Assembly: GCA_008973525.1 (NCBI GenBank)
Contig: WACJ01000010.1
Coordinates: 310,001 to 374,000 of the forward strand
Direction of reading: 5' to 3'
Length of the DNA: 64,000 nt
DNA from: Stenopsyche tienmushanensis
Taxonomy: Eukaryota; Arthropoda; Insecta; Trichoptera; Stenopsychidae
A model generated the notes under the pieces. That model did not search any database. It worked only from the letters and a program-made list of their open reading frames with translations, and had not been told where the DNA came from. The position numbers and the translations under genes were made by a program. Shown here in pieces: positions 36,644 to 49,528 of the stretch; within the stretch, counting starts at the first letter, position 1; the number at the start of each line of letters is the position of its first letter.

Positions 36644-37809
36644 CATTGGCGGGAAAGTTCTGTCGTATTTTTTAATGAAACAACTATAATAATTTTTATG
36701 AGTTTTATTTTTAGTTAATTAATAATATATTGTCCATTATTATCAACCACTTTTTGCCATCTCTCGGGTAACCTATCGATTCCCCTACCATAGAAATTTT
36801 CATCCTTGGAGTCAAAATAGTTATCAACTGCTTTGGAGACAGCTTCAAAGAAAATGATTTTTTTTCCTGTCAGATAATTCTGAAGAGATCGAAATAGATA
36901 ATAATCTGACGGAGCAATGTCAGGAGAATACGTTGGGTAACTAAGAATTTCCCATCCAAATTCATTTAATTTTTTTTGAGTCATCAATGCAGTGTGTGGT
37001 CTAGCGTTATCCTGATGGAAGACAATTCCTTTTCTATTGGCCAAAATAGGTCGTTTTTCTTTGATAGCCGCATTCAATTTTTCAAGCTGATTACAGTAGA
37101 CACTCGCATTGATGGTTTGCCCCTGTTTGAGTAGCTCGTAGTAAATCGGACCTCTTCTATCCCACCATAAACAAAGCATAACTTTTCTTTGACGAAGATC
37201 TGGTTTTGGAGTAGTTTTGGCGGATGTTCCAGGTTTGCAATAAACTTTTTTCCTCTTAACATTTTCGTAGAGTATTCACTTTTCATCTCCTGTAATTATT
37301 TTGTCTAAAAACGGTTCCACACTGTTTCTAATAAGAAGAGACGAACAGATTCTCATACGATCTCATAGGTTTTTTCGGTCAAATCGTGTGGAACCCAAAT
37401 ACTCTGCTTCAAGATAAATCCAAGTTGTTTTATGTGGTCTTCAACAGTAGAATGATGAACACTGAACACCTTTGATATTCTCTAGTAGTCAGATGTGTGT
37501 TAGTCTCCAGCATTGACCGCAAAATTCCATTATCAACCTTGGATGGCCTTCCAGATCGAAGATCTTCTTTGAGCGTGAAATCCCCGGAACGAAATTTGGC
37601 AAACCATCTTTTATAGGTTCGAATATTAACCACTTCACTTCCAAACGTGTCACAAATGTTTTTACATGCAATCGATGCGTTGCTTCCTCTCTGGAACTTG
37701 TACAAAATGCAATGTCGTATATGCACTTTATCCACTGCCATCTTGATGGTTCTGTACTTCTCAAGTAACTGACGAAAAAAATTGAAATTGGTTCCATTAT
37801 ATCCCACAA
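36644..37809 (-). pseudogene. Mariner transposon, near full-length but broken transposase
   Basis: The minus-strand gene starts at M near 37741 (MAVDKVHIRHCILYKFQRG). A helix-turn-helix region follows, with RWFAKFRSGDF and SGRPSK (about 37540-37600). A frameshift near 37465 leads into HSTVEDHIKQLGF and IWVPHDLTEKT, and a second change near 37360 leads into FLDKIITGDEK, where TGG for tryptophan has become TGA. The remaining 154 codons (36715-37179) are open, with FHQDNARPH (second aspartate), YSPDIAPSDYYLF (third aspartate, D34D spacing) and a GRGIDRLPERW tail. The left end has CATTGGCGGGAAAGTTCTG after TA (36642-36643), a plausible 3' terminal repeat. A matching 5' repeat was not found. Motifs are closest to cecropia-type mariners. 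Two frameshifts and one nonsense change suggest a moderately young, dead copy. Confidence 0.85.
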
Positions 37810-38860
37810 GCTATTTTGCGCGAATCGAATCTAATCCAACCATTGACTATTGTCCCAGATGGAACTCTTAATCAAAAGCAAGCTACCACGCAAGTAATGC
37901 CGGTTTCCGCCATAAAAATATAAATATATGTTTTCTAATCAAGTCATAACTATCTAAACTCCGAGATCGAATCTAATTCCCAGCTAAGCTAAATACTAAG
38001 TGTCTTTGATTAAAGGCTTACCTTAACTTCTTTATCAAAAAATATATACTTATATATACTAATATTTAATAAAGATTAGGCAAAATCGTATAACTGATTA
38101 AAATAAATGGATACATTCAATTTCAATAGACAATATAACCAAACCTATTTTAAATTTGGAACAAATTGATAACTTGTAATAATTTAAATACTAAAAATCT
38201 CTTTAGAAAATTATTTCCAACCAAGGCTCCATCACTTTGAAATTACATTAATGTTAAGATTTATACATAGCAGAATCTTCTAGTCGTCGCAAGCTCCAAC
38301 AAAGAATATCAGAGTGAAACTCCAACTTGGAGCTTTTAGCGTAAAGTATTCACTTCGCAAACTTGCATGTGAACGAATGAGCTTTAAAGCTGCTTGAGAA
38401 TAATGACACTAAGCAATTTCTTCAGTCTTATTTGTACAACTATATTTTCACCTTCCTGCCTATTCATTCAAACAAGCTTTCAAACTTAATCCCTAATATT
38501 TACCTCTTCCCTGTGCGTATTTTTTACCCTGTAATCACGAAATCCGTACGGATTTTTCGAATAATTTATATACACAAGATAACTATGGTTCAAATCATAA
38601 TCCCATTTATACAGTATATATTCTCGTGTAAGTGTGAGCTAAAAAATACATTTATAAAATTGTTGACGTTCTAACACTTCTCAAAAGATGATGAAAGTAC
38701 TCCAAATTCTAGACGTCTCTTAAAAATTAACAACATATTCCCCCACATGTCATATTTTATTTTACCCAAGTATGATTCTATGGCAAGAATGTTCTAAATT
38801 CAAACTTTATAATCTGAATTTAGAACTCTCTTGCCTTGACTTTTCGATACTCTGAAACCT
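37810..38860. other. No gene seen
   Basis: AT-rich sequence. The 80-codon frame at 38432-38674 (+) is hydrophobic and unrecognised. Confidence 0.4.
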
Positions 38861-38865
38861 AGCCT

Positions 38866-39054
38866 GGATATATCTCATCAATTTCTGGCTTGGACATTTT
38901 CACTATGGCAAAAAAAATATTAAAATATTTAAAAAAGTAAGACAAATAACAGAGCTTCAAAATGATACCAAGCTTAACGTATTCACTCGACAGCAACTCG
39001 AGGCAAACTGACGGCAAAGACGCAACCAAAAAAATGACATTTCTTTCCGCTTTA
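38866..39054 (-). pseudogene. Mariner 5' fragment
   Basis: The complement starts AAGCGGAAAGAAATGTCA, the terminal repeat of the element at 47816-48549. It has the same 5' leader (TTTTGAAGCTCTGTTATTTG) and reads MSKPEIDE, the transposase start, before the similarity breaks at about 38880. Only the repeat, leader and first codons remain. Confidence 0.75.
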
Positions 39055-39223
39055 TCCAAATACTTCAATTCAATAAATGCGAATTTGATAATGTGTCGAA
39101 GTTTTTTTTTATTTTTTCATAAATTAAAATTAATTTTCAATATCTATATTGATGTAAGTCAACTTATAAGACTTAACAAAAATTGATTGAATTGAAAAGT
39201 GAAGAAACATTTGGAGGCCAAGT

Positions 39224-39465
39224 CTAAAAACCATCCTGGAATGCCTTTTCCGAGATGTCTTTTAGAGCCGATGTAACATAAGGTTGGATGGTTTCAATCG
39301 TGTACCAATTTTTCCTTTTCAGGACTCCATTTAAACGAAGAAACAAGAAAGTCTGGAAAACACAGGACGGGGCCATAAGAAAGCTAAGGAACCAATGAAG
39401 TGCGGATCCTGGCCAGGAAATCGTTGACAACGAAGACTCTGTGGCTTGGTATCTATTAAAGTTTC
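39224..39465 (-). pseudogene. Mariner C-terminal fragment
   Basis: The minus strand reads FLFLRLNGVLKRKNWYTIE, then IQPYVTSALKDISEKAFQDG, matching the segment after the third catalytic aspartate of irritans-type mariners (FLFPxLKxxLKGxxF...EExxxxxTxxLKxIxxxxFxxxF). The preceding SPDLAPSD block is garbled by frame change. It is probably a different subfamily from 38866-39054. Confidence 0.55.
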
Positions 39466-41870
39466 ACTTCTCGTAACATTCAAGCCAATTTGTCGTACCA
39501 CATCTATAGAAAATTCACTTGAAAAAATATTTTTCAATAAAAAATCATCGTAAAAACAGGATAAATAAATTAAACACACTCTTGAATCATTTTTATAATT
39601 TATCCATTTTGTGAGCATGCTAATTGAACAGCTCCAAAAAGTTTTAATTGGTAATGCATGTGTCCAGATTAATGCATGGGATTTTCCTGACGACATTTAG
39701 CATTGCCGGTAATTTATGGTAATTGTGGATTAACACCGTTTCATTTCCCAAATAGTCTTTCTGAATACACTCGCACTTGTTAAAAATTATCACCAACTCA
39801 TTCTGTTTACGTCCGCGGGATAAGTAACGGTAATGAAATGCACAATTAAACCCAAATCCTCCCACCCCCTAATCCTACCCATTCGCCGGCGTTGACATTG
39901 ATGAATTATACTCAAGGATTTTTGTCTCTTAAAAAAACAATAAATCCTACCCCCAAAATTAAAACACAGTTTAATTTCTTTGCGATTCGAACACGACTCT
40001 ACTCTTAAGATTCGTATAATTTTAAATAAATACTTTAGAGATTTAAATATTGCTTAATTCGTACATTTTTTGCTGAATTCTTTTCCAATATTTACATTAT
40101 TTTCGGCGAAAACTTTTTTCATTGTTCCGCAAGAATGATTCGGTATAAATTCTAAGGAAATGTCACAGTGGAAATCAACCGTTTCATTCTTGACATAAAA
40201 AATGAAAGATAAATGATTGATTATGATTAAGTTCGACCCCGTATTGAAAGAACAGAGAAAATTATATAACGTACGATTAATCTCAATATTCTGACAAATA
40301 TTTCATTATACTTTCCATTAGAGATTTTCATATCAATTTGTCAAAAAATATATTTTCAGTATATACAAATTTAAACATTTTTCTAATATACATGGAATAC
40401 AATTATTAACACATAACATTTTTATGATTCAATTGAGCTTAATCAATGATAGCTGGAATATTTGTGGTTTGAGCACTGACAATCGACAAATAGTTTAATT
40501 GTCACTATTATTAGAGATAATCTTATATTTACGCTTTTGGAAAAAATAATTTGATTGTCACATAAAGTTGAACTCCAAACGGTAATTGATCGGAAAGAGA
40601 GTGAGAATCGTTTGTCTCTGTCTCCGTCGAATACATCATAAAGACGCTACGCTAAAGTATAAAGCAATCGGTAAACGCTTACCCATTTTATTATATACTA
40701 CACAAACGCAACTTAATCTTTTAACGCTAACCGTTTCTATTGTGTGAAAAATAAAATATAAATACAGATAAAATTAAGAATTAGAGAGTATAAAGCCATG
40801 CAATGATATGCCGTGCTAATGAAGTGCTTTTATATTCACAATACGTTTCCATATGATGCGTACCGTCAACTAATAAATTATTTAGGCGTGAGCAGCCCAG
40901 ATACAGCTGTCCACGTGAGAAGCATGCACGCATACCCTGTGTGTTCCTGTGCTCTGTTACTGCTCGCACCTGAAACTACACATATTTTAATTCAAATAGC
41001 ATATCAGTAAGAATAATTGGAACACAGCATCTTCTCCATGAAAATTTTCATTTCATACTAGCATCGATGATATTATTCATCATTTTTTTCACTAAAAGCA
41101 TGGTATCGTTGCTACATGCCGTGGTGGGTTTATATTTAGAAGAAGAATTATAGGCACGCCAATTTTCAGTATTAAAATACACAATTCAAATATGTTTTTT
41201 ATGTAAAACGATGAATTAATTGAATGAATAACTGAAACTTATATTTTGTTATTGTGTTTTCGTATCTTTTAATCATTTGTAGGCACCAATAAAATTTCGT
41301 TTCGATCCATTAGCTGTTTTAGGAATCATATGAATATTGCAAAACCTAGAGTTTTATATATTTCTCGCGAAATTGCCCGGACTTTCAGCGAAGTTTAGTG
41401 TCAAATATTCGGAATTTAGATGAAACTTGGCGCGAATCCTCCAGACTGCAAAGTGTTAATGTTTTGTAAATTTTATTTTAAATTTTCGCCGATAGGGATT
41501 TCTTCCCTAATATATTTTTCAGACCATGATAGCACCGATTATCAGAGTTGTTGAATCGATTGTTGGAGTTTAATCCTGGAATTTATTTCGTTACTTATCA
41601 ATTTATTTTCAATGTAGATAAATTTAAGATATTTGAACAATATTCAGAATTGCAAAGCTTGCCGGGTATTCGCTTTATTTAAAAATACAATAATTAATAA
41701 TTTGTTTATTTTTAACATAAACACGCAATTATTAACGATGTGATGTTAACCAGATTTTTGATGTGTTGCTGTTGTCGCCAAACGAATTGATCCAGGTGCA
41801 AATTAAAATGATGACGTTTGTGTGTTACCGCTACACGGTATAGTCCACCGAAGACCGAACACTTGATAAA
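39466..41870. other. No gene seen
   Basis: No gene or paired terminal repeats. Frames at 39331-39696, 39644-39865, 40781-40969 and 40813-41010 are unrecognised. About 40565-40730 shares patches with 50310-50480 on the same dispersed-repeat theme. Confidence 0.4.
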
Positions 41871-42087
41871 TACATAACAAATCGACGATTGTAGTGCTTT
41901 ATACGCCGACATAGTGCAAGCGCTAAACGTCTCGCATAACAAATTGCATACACAAACATAATTTTACTATACCTGTATTATTTCCACAAGTGTAAACAAT
42001 AATTTGACAATTTTATATCGCAATCGGATGAACGGTATGGCAACGCATTAAATACGAACAAACAAAGATTAATTTGTATATATTAGA
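41712..42087 (-). mobile_element. Helitron-like 5' end with adjoining internal sequence
   Basis: The complement starts TCTAATATATACAAATTAATC at 42087. It carries TATTTAATGCGTTGCCATAC, then continues past the usual short form with ATAAAGCACTACAATCGTCG, which recurs at 45630-45655. Both copies therefore extend into what may be the interior of a larger Helitron. The overlapping 76-codon frame (41712-41942) is unrecognised. Confidence 0.45.
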
Positions 42088-42089
42088 TT

Positions 42090-45000
42090 ATTGTGTTTTT
42101 ACCAAGTTCTTGGGTTGATATTTTCAGTAGATAGACTAGTCTCATGTTACCATATCATTTTTCTCAAAATCTTTAAATAAATCAGAGTTTTGACTAGTTA
42201 GTAACGAAGTAATTTCTTCACGGAATTCAAAAATCCTGTAAAACTAAAAAAATACAAAATTCAAATAAGATATACAAAATATTTAACTTACCACTGGAAG
42301 ATCTATTATAAATTACATTGTAGACAATCTCTTATCATGATTTTTTAAAGGATAAGATTGTTTAAGAACGAAGTGCTTGATAACTTTCATAAAATTCATA
42401 TGTGTGATAAAACATATTAATCATTAATATTTGTATTTATTTGGTTAGATTCTATTTTTTAATCAGAGTTTAATTTATCTAAACTAAAAATCAAAAAACT
42501 TCAATAATATTTTTACTTTTAGCAAACATTCATTGAAATTCATAAAACTATCTATACGTTTCAGGAAGAAGAAAAACACCGTGATCATGCGATCACGTAC
42601 GTCTTTATTATTTTGTATGTTTATTTTGTCAAATAATTCCTATAATAGAAATTAATAAACACTTTTTGATCATGTCTGAAAGGAGTGGGACGGTTTAGTA
42701 TTTATTGTAGTCAAGTGTATACAGCGTTCTTACAAATTAGGGCTCGATTATGTTAGCGTTCAGTAGAATGGCGGATATTAATCAATATGATAGATATATA
42801 GCAGAAGTTTATAATTTATCAAGCTTCCTGTGACATTTGCGGCTTTTTGCCAGACATGTAATAAACTGTCACTATGGTGATTGAAATTTCTATCCAATGA
42901 ACTTGATCTAATTACCATAATACCCTCCGCCATTAACGTAAGCATTCAATTAACACCCAAATCAATAATGCCAATTTGTTATGGTGTATCTTCAACGCTG
43001 ATGATATTTTTCTTTTGAACAAAAATTCCCCATATGAACTTCAATTTGAGCATTTCGGTTGTAGTCTAAAAACAGAATGACTGAATAATTCAAGTCATTC
43101 TTCTGGCACTAAATTATTTCAATGGCGTACAATTGCCACGTTTACAGTTCAGTCATCCTTTCTATGTGAATATTTCAACGTTGAACCCATGAGTAGTGCC
43201 CTTTGTCATTTCGAAACAATTAACTGCCTTATTTATGATTGTTCACCTTCCTTTTGATAAATATCGCAATTATTCCCAGAAGACATCTGTTCGAGTTCTA
43301 TTCAAAATCCAACACCTGGCGATAATATTTCAATAGATAAACCAAAGTAAATCTACGCATTGTTCAGATAACATTATCAGCCATTTTTCTTTGCAATATT
43401 CAATTCTGAATTAATTAAGATTGCAAAGTATATCAATTATTTAATAATCGGTAATTATGGTGTTTCCTTTATACGACAGTTTTCCACCTTTACACGCTCA
43501 GCAACAATTTATCTATTCATCAAATACTAGTTTTATAATATCCTCTAGAACTTTTTTTGAAAAATTATGATCACATCGCTATTTGCCTTTACTACTTTTA
43601 TTAAAAAATACATTGAATATATTCTTTGCAGATTTTCTTCAATATTCTTGACATGGTTGGAATCAACTCATAGGTTTTATACAGAGAAACAACCGACGAA
43701 AAATTTCTAGACAAAATTTTTATTCCAATTAGCTGAATAACTTGCAGAAGATTTACATGAACATGGACAACAGTTTAGTATAAAATAATAAAAAGCATGA
43801 TTAATATTCCTTTTTCGAATATCTTCGGTTAAGTTAGTATTCTTGCTCCGACCCGACCAGCCCTAAATTAAGTTAGCATATTTTCCCAAATGTACATAAC
43901 GATGTCATTTAATTTATTAAACTATAAAGATTACCATAGAAATAGTTTATATTAAGAAGCGTTCCCACAGACATACATATTATGGAATTCAAAGAAACAT
44001 TTTGTTTTGTCGTCCTGCTTTATGTCTTCATTTCTGAAATATTTCATTTCAATCCATTCCACTTCATTGTATACGCTTAAAAATATTTTCTCTCTTTTCA
44101 AAATATAAATTTCCATGTATAGGTTTGCTCTATCATTTTTTGATCTATCATAAATTTAATTGAAAATAAGATTAAAATCAATTAATCATATTTAATGGAA
44201 CCATCCCCTAAATAAACATGTTATTTGTATTATATAAATACTCCTCAGTAGAAATCAAGCTGAAAAAATCAATTCAAAGAAAACAAGTGTTAAAATTCGA
44301 TGAAACCCTCATTGGATTGAATTGGATTCAGATTCAATTAAATAATTGCGCAATGAGTTTTATTAGGAGCTTTTATAAATTATATTACATCTTCATGTGC
44401 TAAAATATATTGAAAAACATTCCAGCATAGAAAAGACGAGCTTTTATTGTTTTAAAAACAAAAATTGTTGCGAGCTTACACAAAATAAGTCATGGCATAC
44501 AAGGTTATTTCCGAACAGAGAACATCAGGTGCTTTGGAGAAAGAAAATTCTGTCGACGATTTCCAGTTTCCTTTCTGAAGAAAAAATCGACCAAACTGCT
44601 TGCAGCATGGAAAACTCGGAGAGTGAAAATGTCGTTCCATTTTGAACATACATAGATACGCGGATGGCTTTACTATCTCCAACAAACCTATATAAGTTAC
44701 ATATTTTTATAAGCAAAAGTCATCGTTTTTGACTTTCAACCATATCTCTTTGGAATTTTCATATTATATATATGCTCTTGGTATACGATTCGTAATATTA
44801 CTTAACTGATAAGTATTTGTCTGTTTAGAGCCATACAATATGTGAACAATTTAATATACAAATAGACAACAAACATGCCATAGAAATTACTACGGATTAT
44901 AAAAATAGCAAATTAGTTACAGGGTCTCTACATTGTCAAAAAATTTAAATATTAATTTGTGTAAAGACTGCAAGAAAATGACTCGATGAAATTAAACTGA

Positions 45001-45430
45001 AAGTCTGCAAAATTAAAGATCTGTGTTCCAATTGACTACCTCTGGATAAGAGTAGCTTATGTATTGAATATGGCTCGTCTTGAGAGTATCGCAACTGGGC
45101 CCGATCTCTCTCCAACATCAGGAATCACCAAACTTTTTGTAAAAGGGGCTAAATGCTTAAAAACGTGAAGCGCTACACGAAAAATATTATTATTGACATC
45201 CCATTGAAATATTAATTTACTATATTATAAGCATTTGTGATATTACCATTGGTTTAGTTTGTTTGATTTAATATTTTCGCTGAACTGCCTTATATAAATA
45301 TAAATAAATCTACAAATAAACCAACATTTGGCTGCCTCAAATGATACATTGAAGTCCTTTCATTACAGGTCCATTAACTAGTTTTTTTTAAATTTCAAAT
45401 CCCAAAATAAAAGTAGAATATCAAAATCAT
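42090..45430. other. No gene seen
   Basis: AT-rich sequence. The frames 44218-44403 and 44397-44645 (+) and the overlapping 44476-44716 (-) are unrecognised, and the opposite-strand overlaps argue against both being genes. Confidence 0.4.
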
Positions 45431-45432
45431 AA

Positions 45433-45960
45433 TCTAATTTATAAAAAATAATCTTTGTTTGTTCGTATTTAATGCGTTGCTATACCGTACATCTGATTAC
45501 GATAAAACTTTGCCAACTTATTGTTTAAACTTGTGAGAAGAACATAAGCAGAGTAAATATATTGTTTATGTATGTAATTTATTAGCATGCATTCTATTAG
45601 CGCATATTGGTCTGGTGGTTGCTAAAGTAAATAAAGCACTACAACCATCGATTGTATTTGCCAAGTGTTAAATCTAAAATCTAAAAGTGCAAACAATCGG
45701 CAATGCATGGCCCAAAATCGCGCATTGACAGCACTGGACAAAGGAAGCTCACAAAAAATATCACCAAGACGCCGACAGTCATTCCGCGTCCATGAGTCCG
45801 ACAGGAGACTCGAAATATCGAAAAAAGGTACATTTGAATTCTTAATTTATATACCCTTTTTTAATATAATTAAAAATATATTAAAGCACTTCAATAAATA
45901 TAATCAAAACATTCTTAATTTCGAGTGCTCACTTTGCGCTCCAAGATAAACTAAGCTAAC
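45433..45960 (+). mobile_element. Helitron-like 5' end with possible N-terminal coding remnant
   Basis: It starts TCTAATTTATAAAAAATAATC and has TATTTAATGCGTTGCTATAC and CCAACTTATTGTTTAAAC as in the other copies. It then continues with the segment shared with 41875-41960. The downstream 94-codon frame (45665-45949) begins with an arginine/glutamine/serine-rich stretch (RRRQSFRVHESDRRLEISKK), reminiscent of the basic repetitive N-terminus of insect Helitron Rep-helicase proteins, then becomes AT-driven. The Helitron protein link is suggestive only. Confidence 0.4.
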
Positions 45961-45964
45961 TATT

Positions 45965-46220
45965 ATACTTGTCGCTGTGAGGGCATCCGCGATCAAAGAG
46001 ATCGTAGATCATAGCATCACCCCGGGTGTGCATCTAATCGGTCCGCTTTTAAGATCACTGACACTGAGTGCCTCACGATCGGATTTTATATCCGGACATG
46101 TCCACAGTACATGGTCTGCGTCCAAAACCCAAACTGCCGTGTTCTATGAGGAACTGGAAAGTCCAGTAATCTGGAATGACTCAACGACTTCTCAGGTCTC
46201 AATCTCAGGCGGTATCTAAT
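45965..46220. other. GC-richer patch with an open frame, unidentified
   Basis: The + strand is open for 80 codons (45977-46219) and the base composition is distinctly less AT-rich than its surroundings. The peptide matches no family I know. The complement contains phrases such as GRRPCTVDMSGYKIRS in a broken frame that could derive from a retroelement. No start, splice or tail signal is clear. Confidence 0.3.
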
Positions 46221-47815
46221 AAAAGGGAAAAATAATGCGAAATAGCGGCCTGAAATTGGCGTGAACCATTTTTCCTGAATATTTCTTATATACTAGACAA
46301 GTATAATATTATATAAAAGTCGGGGGACCGGAATTAAAATCTTTAAAGGGCCGTAGTATATTGTCCGCTGTTCTACAGTGCATAATACACAACCACATTT
46401 TAAAAATCATCTATTAATGGATGCAATCTTATATACTCCTAGCACTTGATTAACAAAATTGTAGACTAAGCGATTAGAATTAAAATGAAATAGTATAAAA
46501 ACGCGTTGATTAGCCCCCAATAAGTAATTTATTTGAATTCTAATAAGCAAATCTTATGATGAACAATATTTTCAAAGATCACTTTCAAAGACTTGTTGTA
46601 GAGCCTCTGTCGACACTTTACTTTTTTTACATGTATGAATTAATAATTCCACATATATGATTTTTCTTGTTTTTATGAACCAAGGGAATATCAGTTTAAC
46701 TTTTGTAATTTAGCCTGGAGAAAGATATGCATGGCTGCAAAGAACAAAACTTTTTGTCTTAAGAAATTTGCCGCAGGCTTGAATCATTCATGAATTTCCA
46801 TGATCCCTTTAAGAAATATTTCCATTGGTATTGTTCAATATTTTACTTAAAAATTAAAACTATAGAACTTTAATTCTGGAATCTGCCAAATGCATACTGT
46901 GGAAACGTTAATCAAATCGCGTCATATAAATTACTTTAGGCAAAAGGGATAAATATATTTTTATTGGCGTATTATTCCATAGTCGTTTTGTCTGCACGTC
47001 ACTATGGGCTACTATCAAAGCTCCAAGTAGCAATTTGTGAGATTCGCTTTAGTATTATTGCTTGGATCAAAGAAATTATATGAGGTTTAGTGTGGCTTCT
47101 GCAGTTTTGAACTTCGCCGGCGCTCGGTAGAACGGCGGCTTCCTGGGCTCGTAAATCTTTTTGGAAAGCCATCATTGTTTGCTCTAGACATTACCATAAA
47201 GCCGGGTTTTACATTTTCTGTGTCATTTTGTCAACAATAGGCCGTAAAAAACAAAATAAGAAGAAATACCATCTGCGTCCTGTGCGTTGGTAAAATTGAA
47301 TTTTCCACCCTCCCTGCTGTACCTTATTACGACCGCGACCCATTGGAGGGCTCGTTGCGACCCTGTGTGCCGATATTGGTTGACATGCACCTTGCAAGCT
47401 GATACTGCCACCCCATTTTTCCCATTCGATTCCATTAATTGGCATTCGAAATATTTTCCCCTCTTTAAATAACAATCAGAAATAAAATATATTCAAATTA
47501 TTCAAACTGCGAACATAAGGATCATTGACGAGATCAACAATCATTTTTATTCTAATAATTCTAATATATATATATATATATATATATTTATATTAAATTC
47601 AATGGTTTCTGATCTATTTCCATCGAATCAATTGAAGGTGATAATTTATATTACTTTAGCAATTTGTGTATAATAAAAAGACATATTGTTTTTTCCCATT
47701 TGTTAATAAATTATTGGCCTAATGGTAAAACGGTGTTTGTATAATATATAATAAAATATGCACGCTACTGATCTATTGGTTGCTTTATGCTACGTATAGA
47801 CACTGATATTAAATA
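46221..47815. other. No gene seen
   Basis: Apart from a short (TA)n run there is no supportable feature. The frames at 47209-47475 and 47223-47435 (-) and 47287-47472 (+) occupy one GC-richer patch in three frames, so none is convincing. Confidence 0.4.
47564..47589. repeat. (TA)n microsatellite
   Basis: Thirteen uninterrupted AT/TA dinucleotides. Confidence 0.9.
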
Positions 47816-48549
47816 AAGCGGAAAGAAATGTCAATTTTTTGTTTGCGTCTTTGCAGTCAGATTGCTTCAGGTTGCTGTCGAGTGAATGCGTCAAAATTGG
47901 TGTCATTTTGAAGCTCTGTTATTTGTCTTACTTTTCCAAATGTTTTTATATTTTTTTAGCAATAGTGAAAATGTCCAAGCCAGAAATTGATGAGACCCAT
48001 TTGCGATCTTGTTTATTGTTTTTATTCGATAAAGGATTAAAAGCAAAAGAGGCTACCCAGATCCTCGAAAAATAATAAAGGAATTATCGCTAGACATCGG
48101 CTGTCCCTGATTGACAATAAAAGACCATTTAAAAAAGACTCAGGAAAAAGCATAGACAGGGAATTTGGGTACCGCACGAGCTGTCAACGAATAATCATTT
48201 GTTCATCGCTATTGTCTAGGTATGAAACCGATCCATTTTAAAAAAGGATCGTTACTGGGGATGAGAATTGGATCTTCTTCAACAGTCCGAGAAGGAAAAA
48301 ACAGTGGCTTTCTTGAAATCAAGTACCTAGTTTCTACCCCTCGACCGTCATTATCCTTGAAAAAGGTTCTCATTTGTGTTTGGTGGGATTGTTTTGGCGT
48401 AATTCACTACGAGTTATTAAAAGGCTACTTTTCTGTGGAAGGCGATTATAAATAACAATGGAAATTATTTAACTGAGTAATATTGTACAGCTTTCATTCA
48501 AATCGTTTTTTTTCTCCAAATACCAAAAAAATGACATTTCTTTCCGCTT
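47816..48549 (+). mobile_element. Internally deleted mariner with both terminal repeats
   Basis: The left end AAGCGGAAAGAAATGTCA and the right end TGACATTTCTTTCCGCTT are perfect inverted repeats over 18 bp, each flanked by TA (47814-47815 and 48550-48551). The + strand reads the transposase start at about 47970 (MSKPEIDETHLRSCLLFLFD, then KGLKAKEATQILEK). A large deletion follows, then a first catalytic block (GDENWIFFNSPR in a second frame near 48255-48290) and KKVLICVWWDCFGVIHYELL near 48360-48420. The last catalytic aspartates are gone. At 734 bp it is about half the usual mariner length. It could be moved only by an enzyme supplied from elsewhere. Confidence 0.85.
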
Positions 48550-48965
48550 TACCTAATATATGTGACGAACACAGTGAGACTACAAACAATTTTTTCTCAC
48601 TGCCTGATCAAGTGCACGTTAGAGTTTCACTTTTCGTGACGTTCAAACTGGTTTGCCTTACCTTGTCTATAGAATTTTTACTTCAATTTTTTTTTCTTAA
48701 AAGTAAAAATATCATTTAATGATAATATTCCTACTTACTAACGGATACGTCTCATCTAAAAATAATTCCTATTACAATAACGCTATCCCAAATTTACCAC
48801 ATTTGGAAGACAAATGCGAAACCACCACATAAAAAATCTTTTCCATAAAAAATCTCATATGGAGATAGTCTACGTTGAGGATTGCCAACCTTTTCTGAGA
48901 CAATTTCGAAACATATTGCCTACAACTGAAATATATACATATACATGTAATTTTGTAATATTAAC

Positions 48966-49060
48966 AGGTCAGTCCAAAAGTTCATGCGCATTTTTGGGAT
49001 TTTTTTTAAATAATGTAAATAAAACACAATTTAACATTGGATTTCGAACCTGATAAAATT
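48966..49060. mobile_element. Possible mariner terminal repeat
   Basis: The sequence AGGTCAGTCCAAAAGTTCAT, followed by GCGCATTTTTGGGATTTTTTT, has the form of irritans-type mariner ends. No partner end or transposase was found nearby, so it may be a solo end. Confidence 0.35.
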
Positions 49061-49269
49061 TGTCATCACTTGGCAATATTTTAGTCAATTTGTCACCAAT
49101 TTTCATAAACATCAGACGCATATTAATACTCATAGAAAATGAACATCGATAATCAATACTAATGTGCTGTGTTATATATATTTTTTATTTTCGAAAAATA
49201 TAAATTATATTTATTTTATTATAAATATGAAAAAATATAAAAACATTGATTTTTATATAAAAGATCTAC

Positions 49270-49528
49270 TGTAAGTTAATTGTACTATTACCTATATTGT
49301 TTGAGAAAGTGTAAACAATAAGTTGACAAAGTTTTATTGTAATCGAATAAACGGTATGGCAGCGCATTAAATACGAACAAACAAAAATTTATTTTTGTAT
49401 ATTAGACTATGCTTATGTTACTTGCAAAAATTTTAACAATAAGTTGACGAAGTTTTATCATAATCTGATGAACGATATGGCAGCGCATTTCGAACGAACA
49501 AAACCCAATTCATTTTTATATTTTAGAT
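49270..49528 (-). mobile_element. Two tandem Helitron-like 5' ends
   Basis: The complement of 49407-49528 starts TCTAAAATATAAAAATGAAT, the canonical insect Helitron 5' end. It reaches AACATAAGCATAG before a second unit (49270-49406) starts TCTAATATACAAAAATAAAT and repeats the body (TATTTAATGCGCTGCCATAC, CAACTTATTGTTTACAC). Neither has a visible CTAG end. The head-to-tail 5' ends match the arrangement at 11948-12248. Confidence 0.55.

Noticed and set aside
47209..47475. A gene in the GC-richer patch
   Set aside because: Three overlapping frames on both strands are open; none has a recognisable domain.
47564..47589. Possible array or regulatory repeat
   Set aside because: It is a plain (TA)n microsatellite without spacers.
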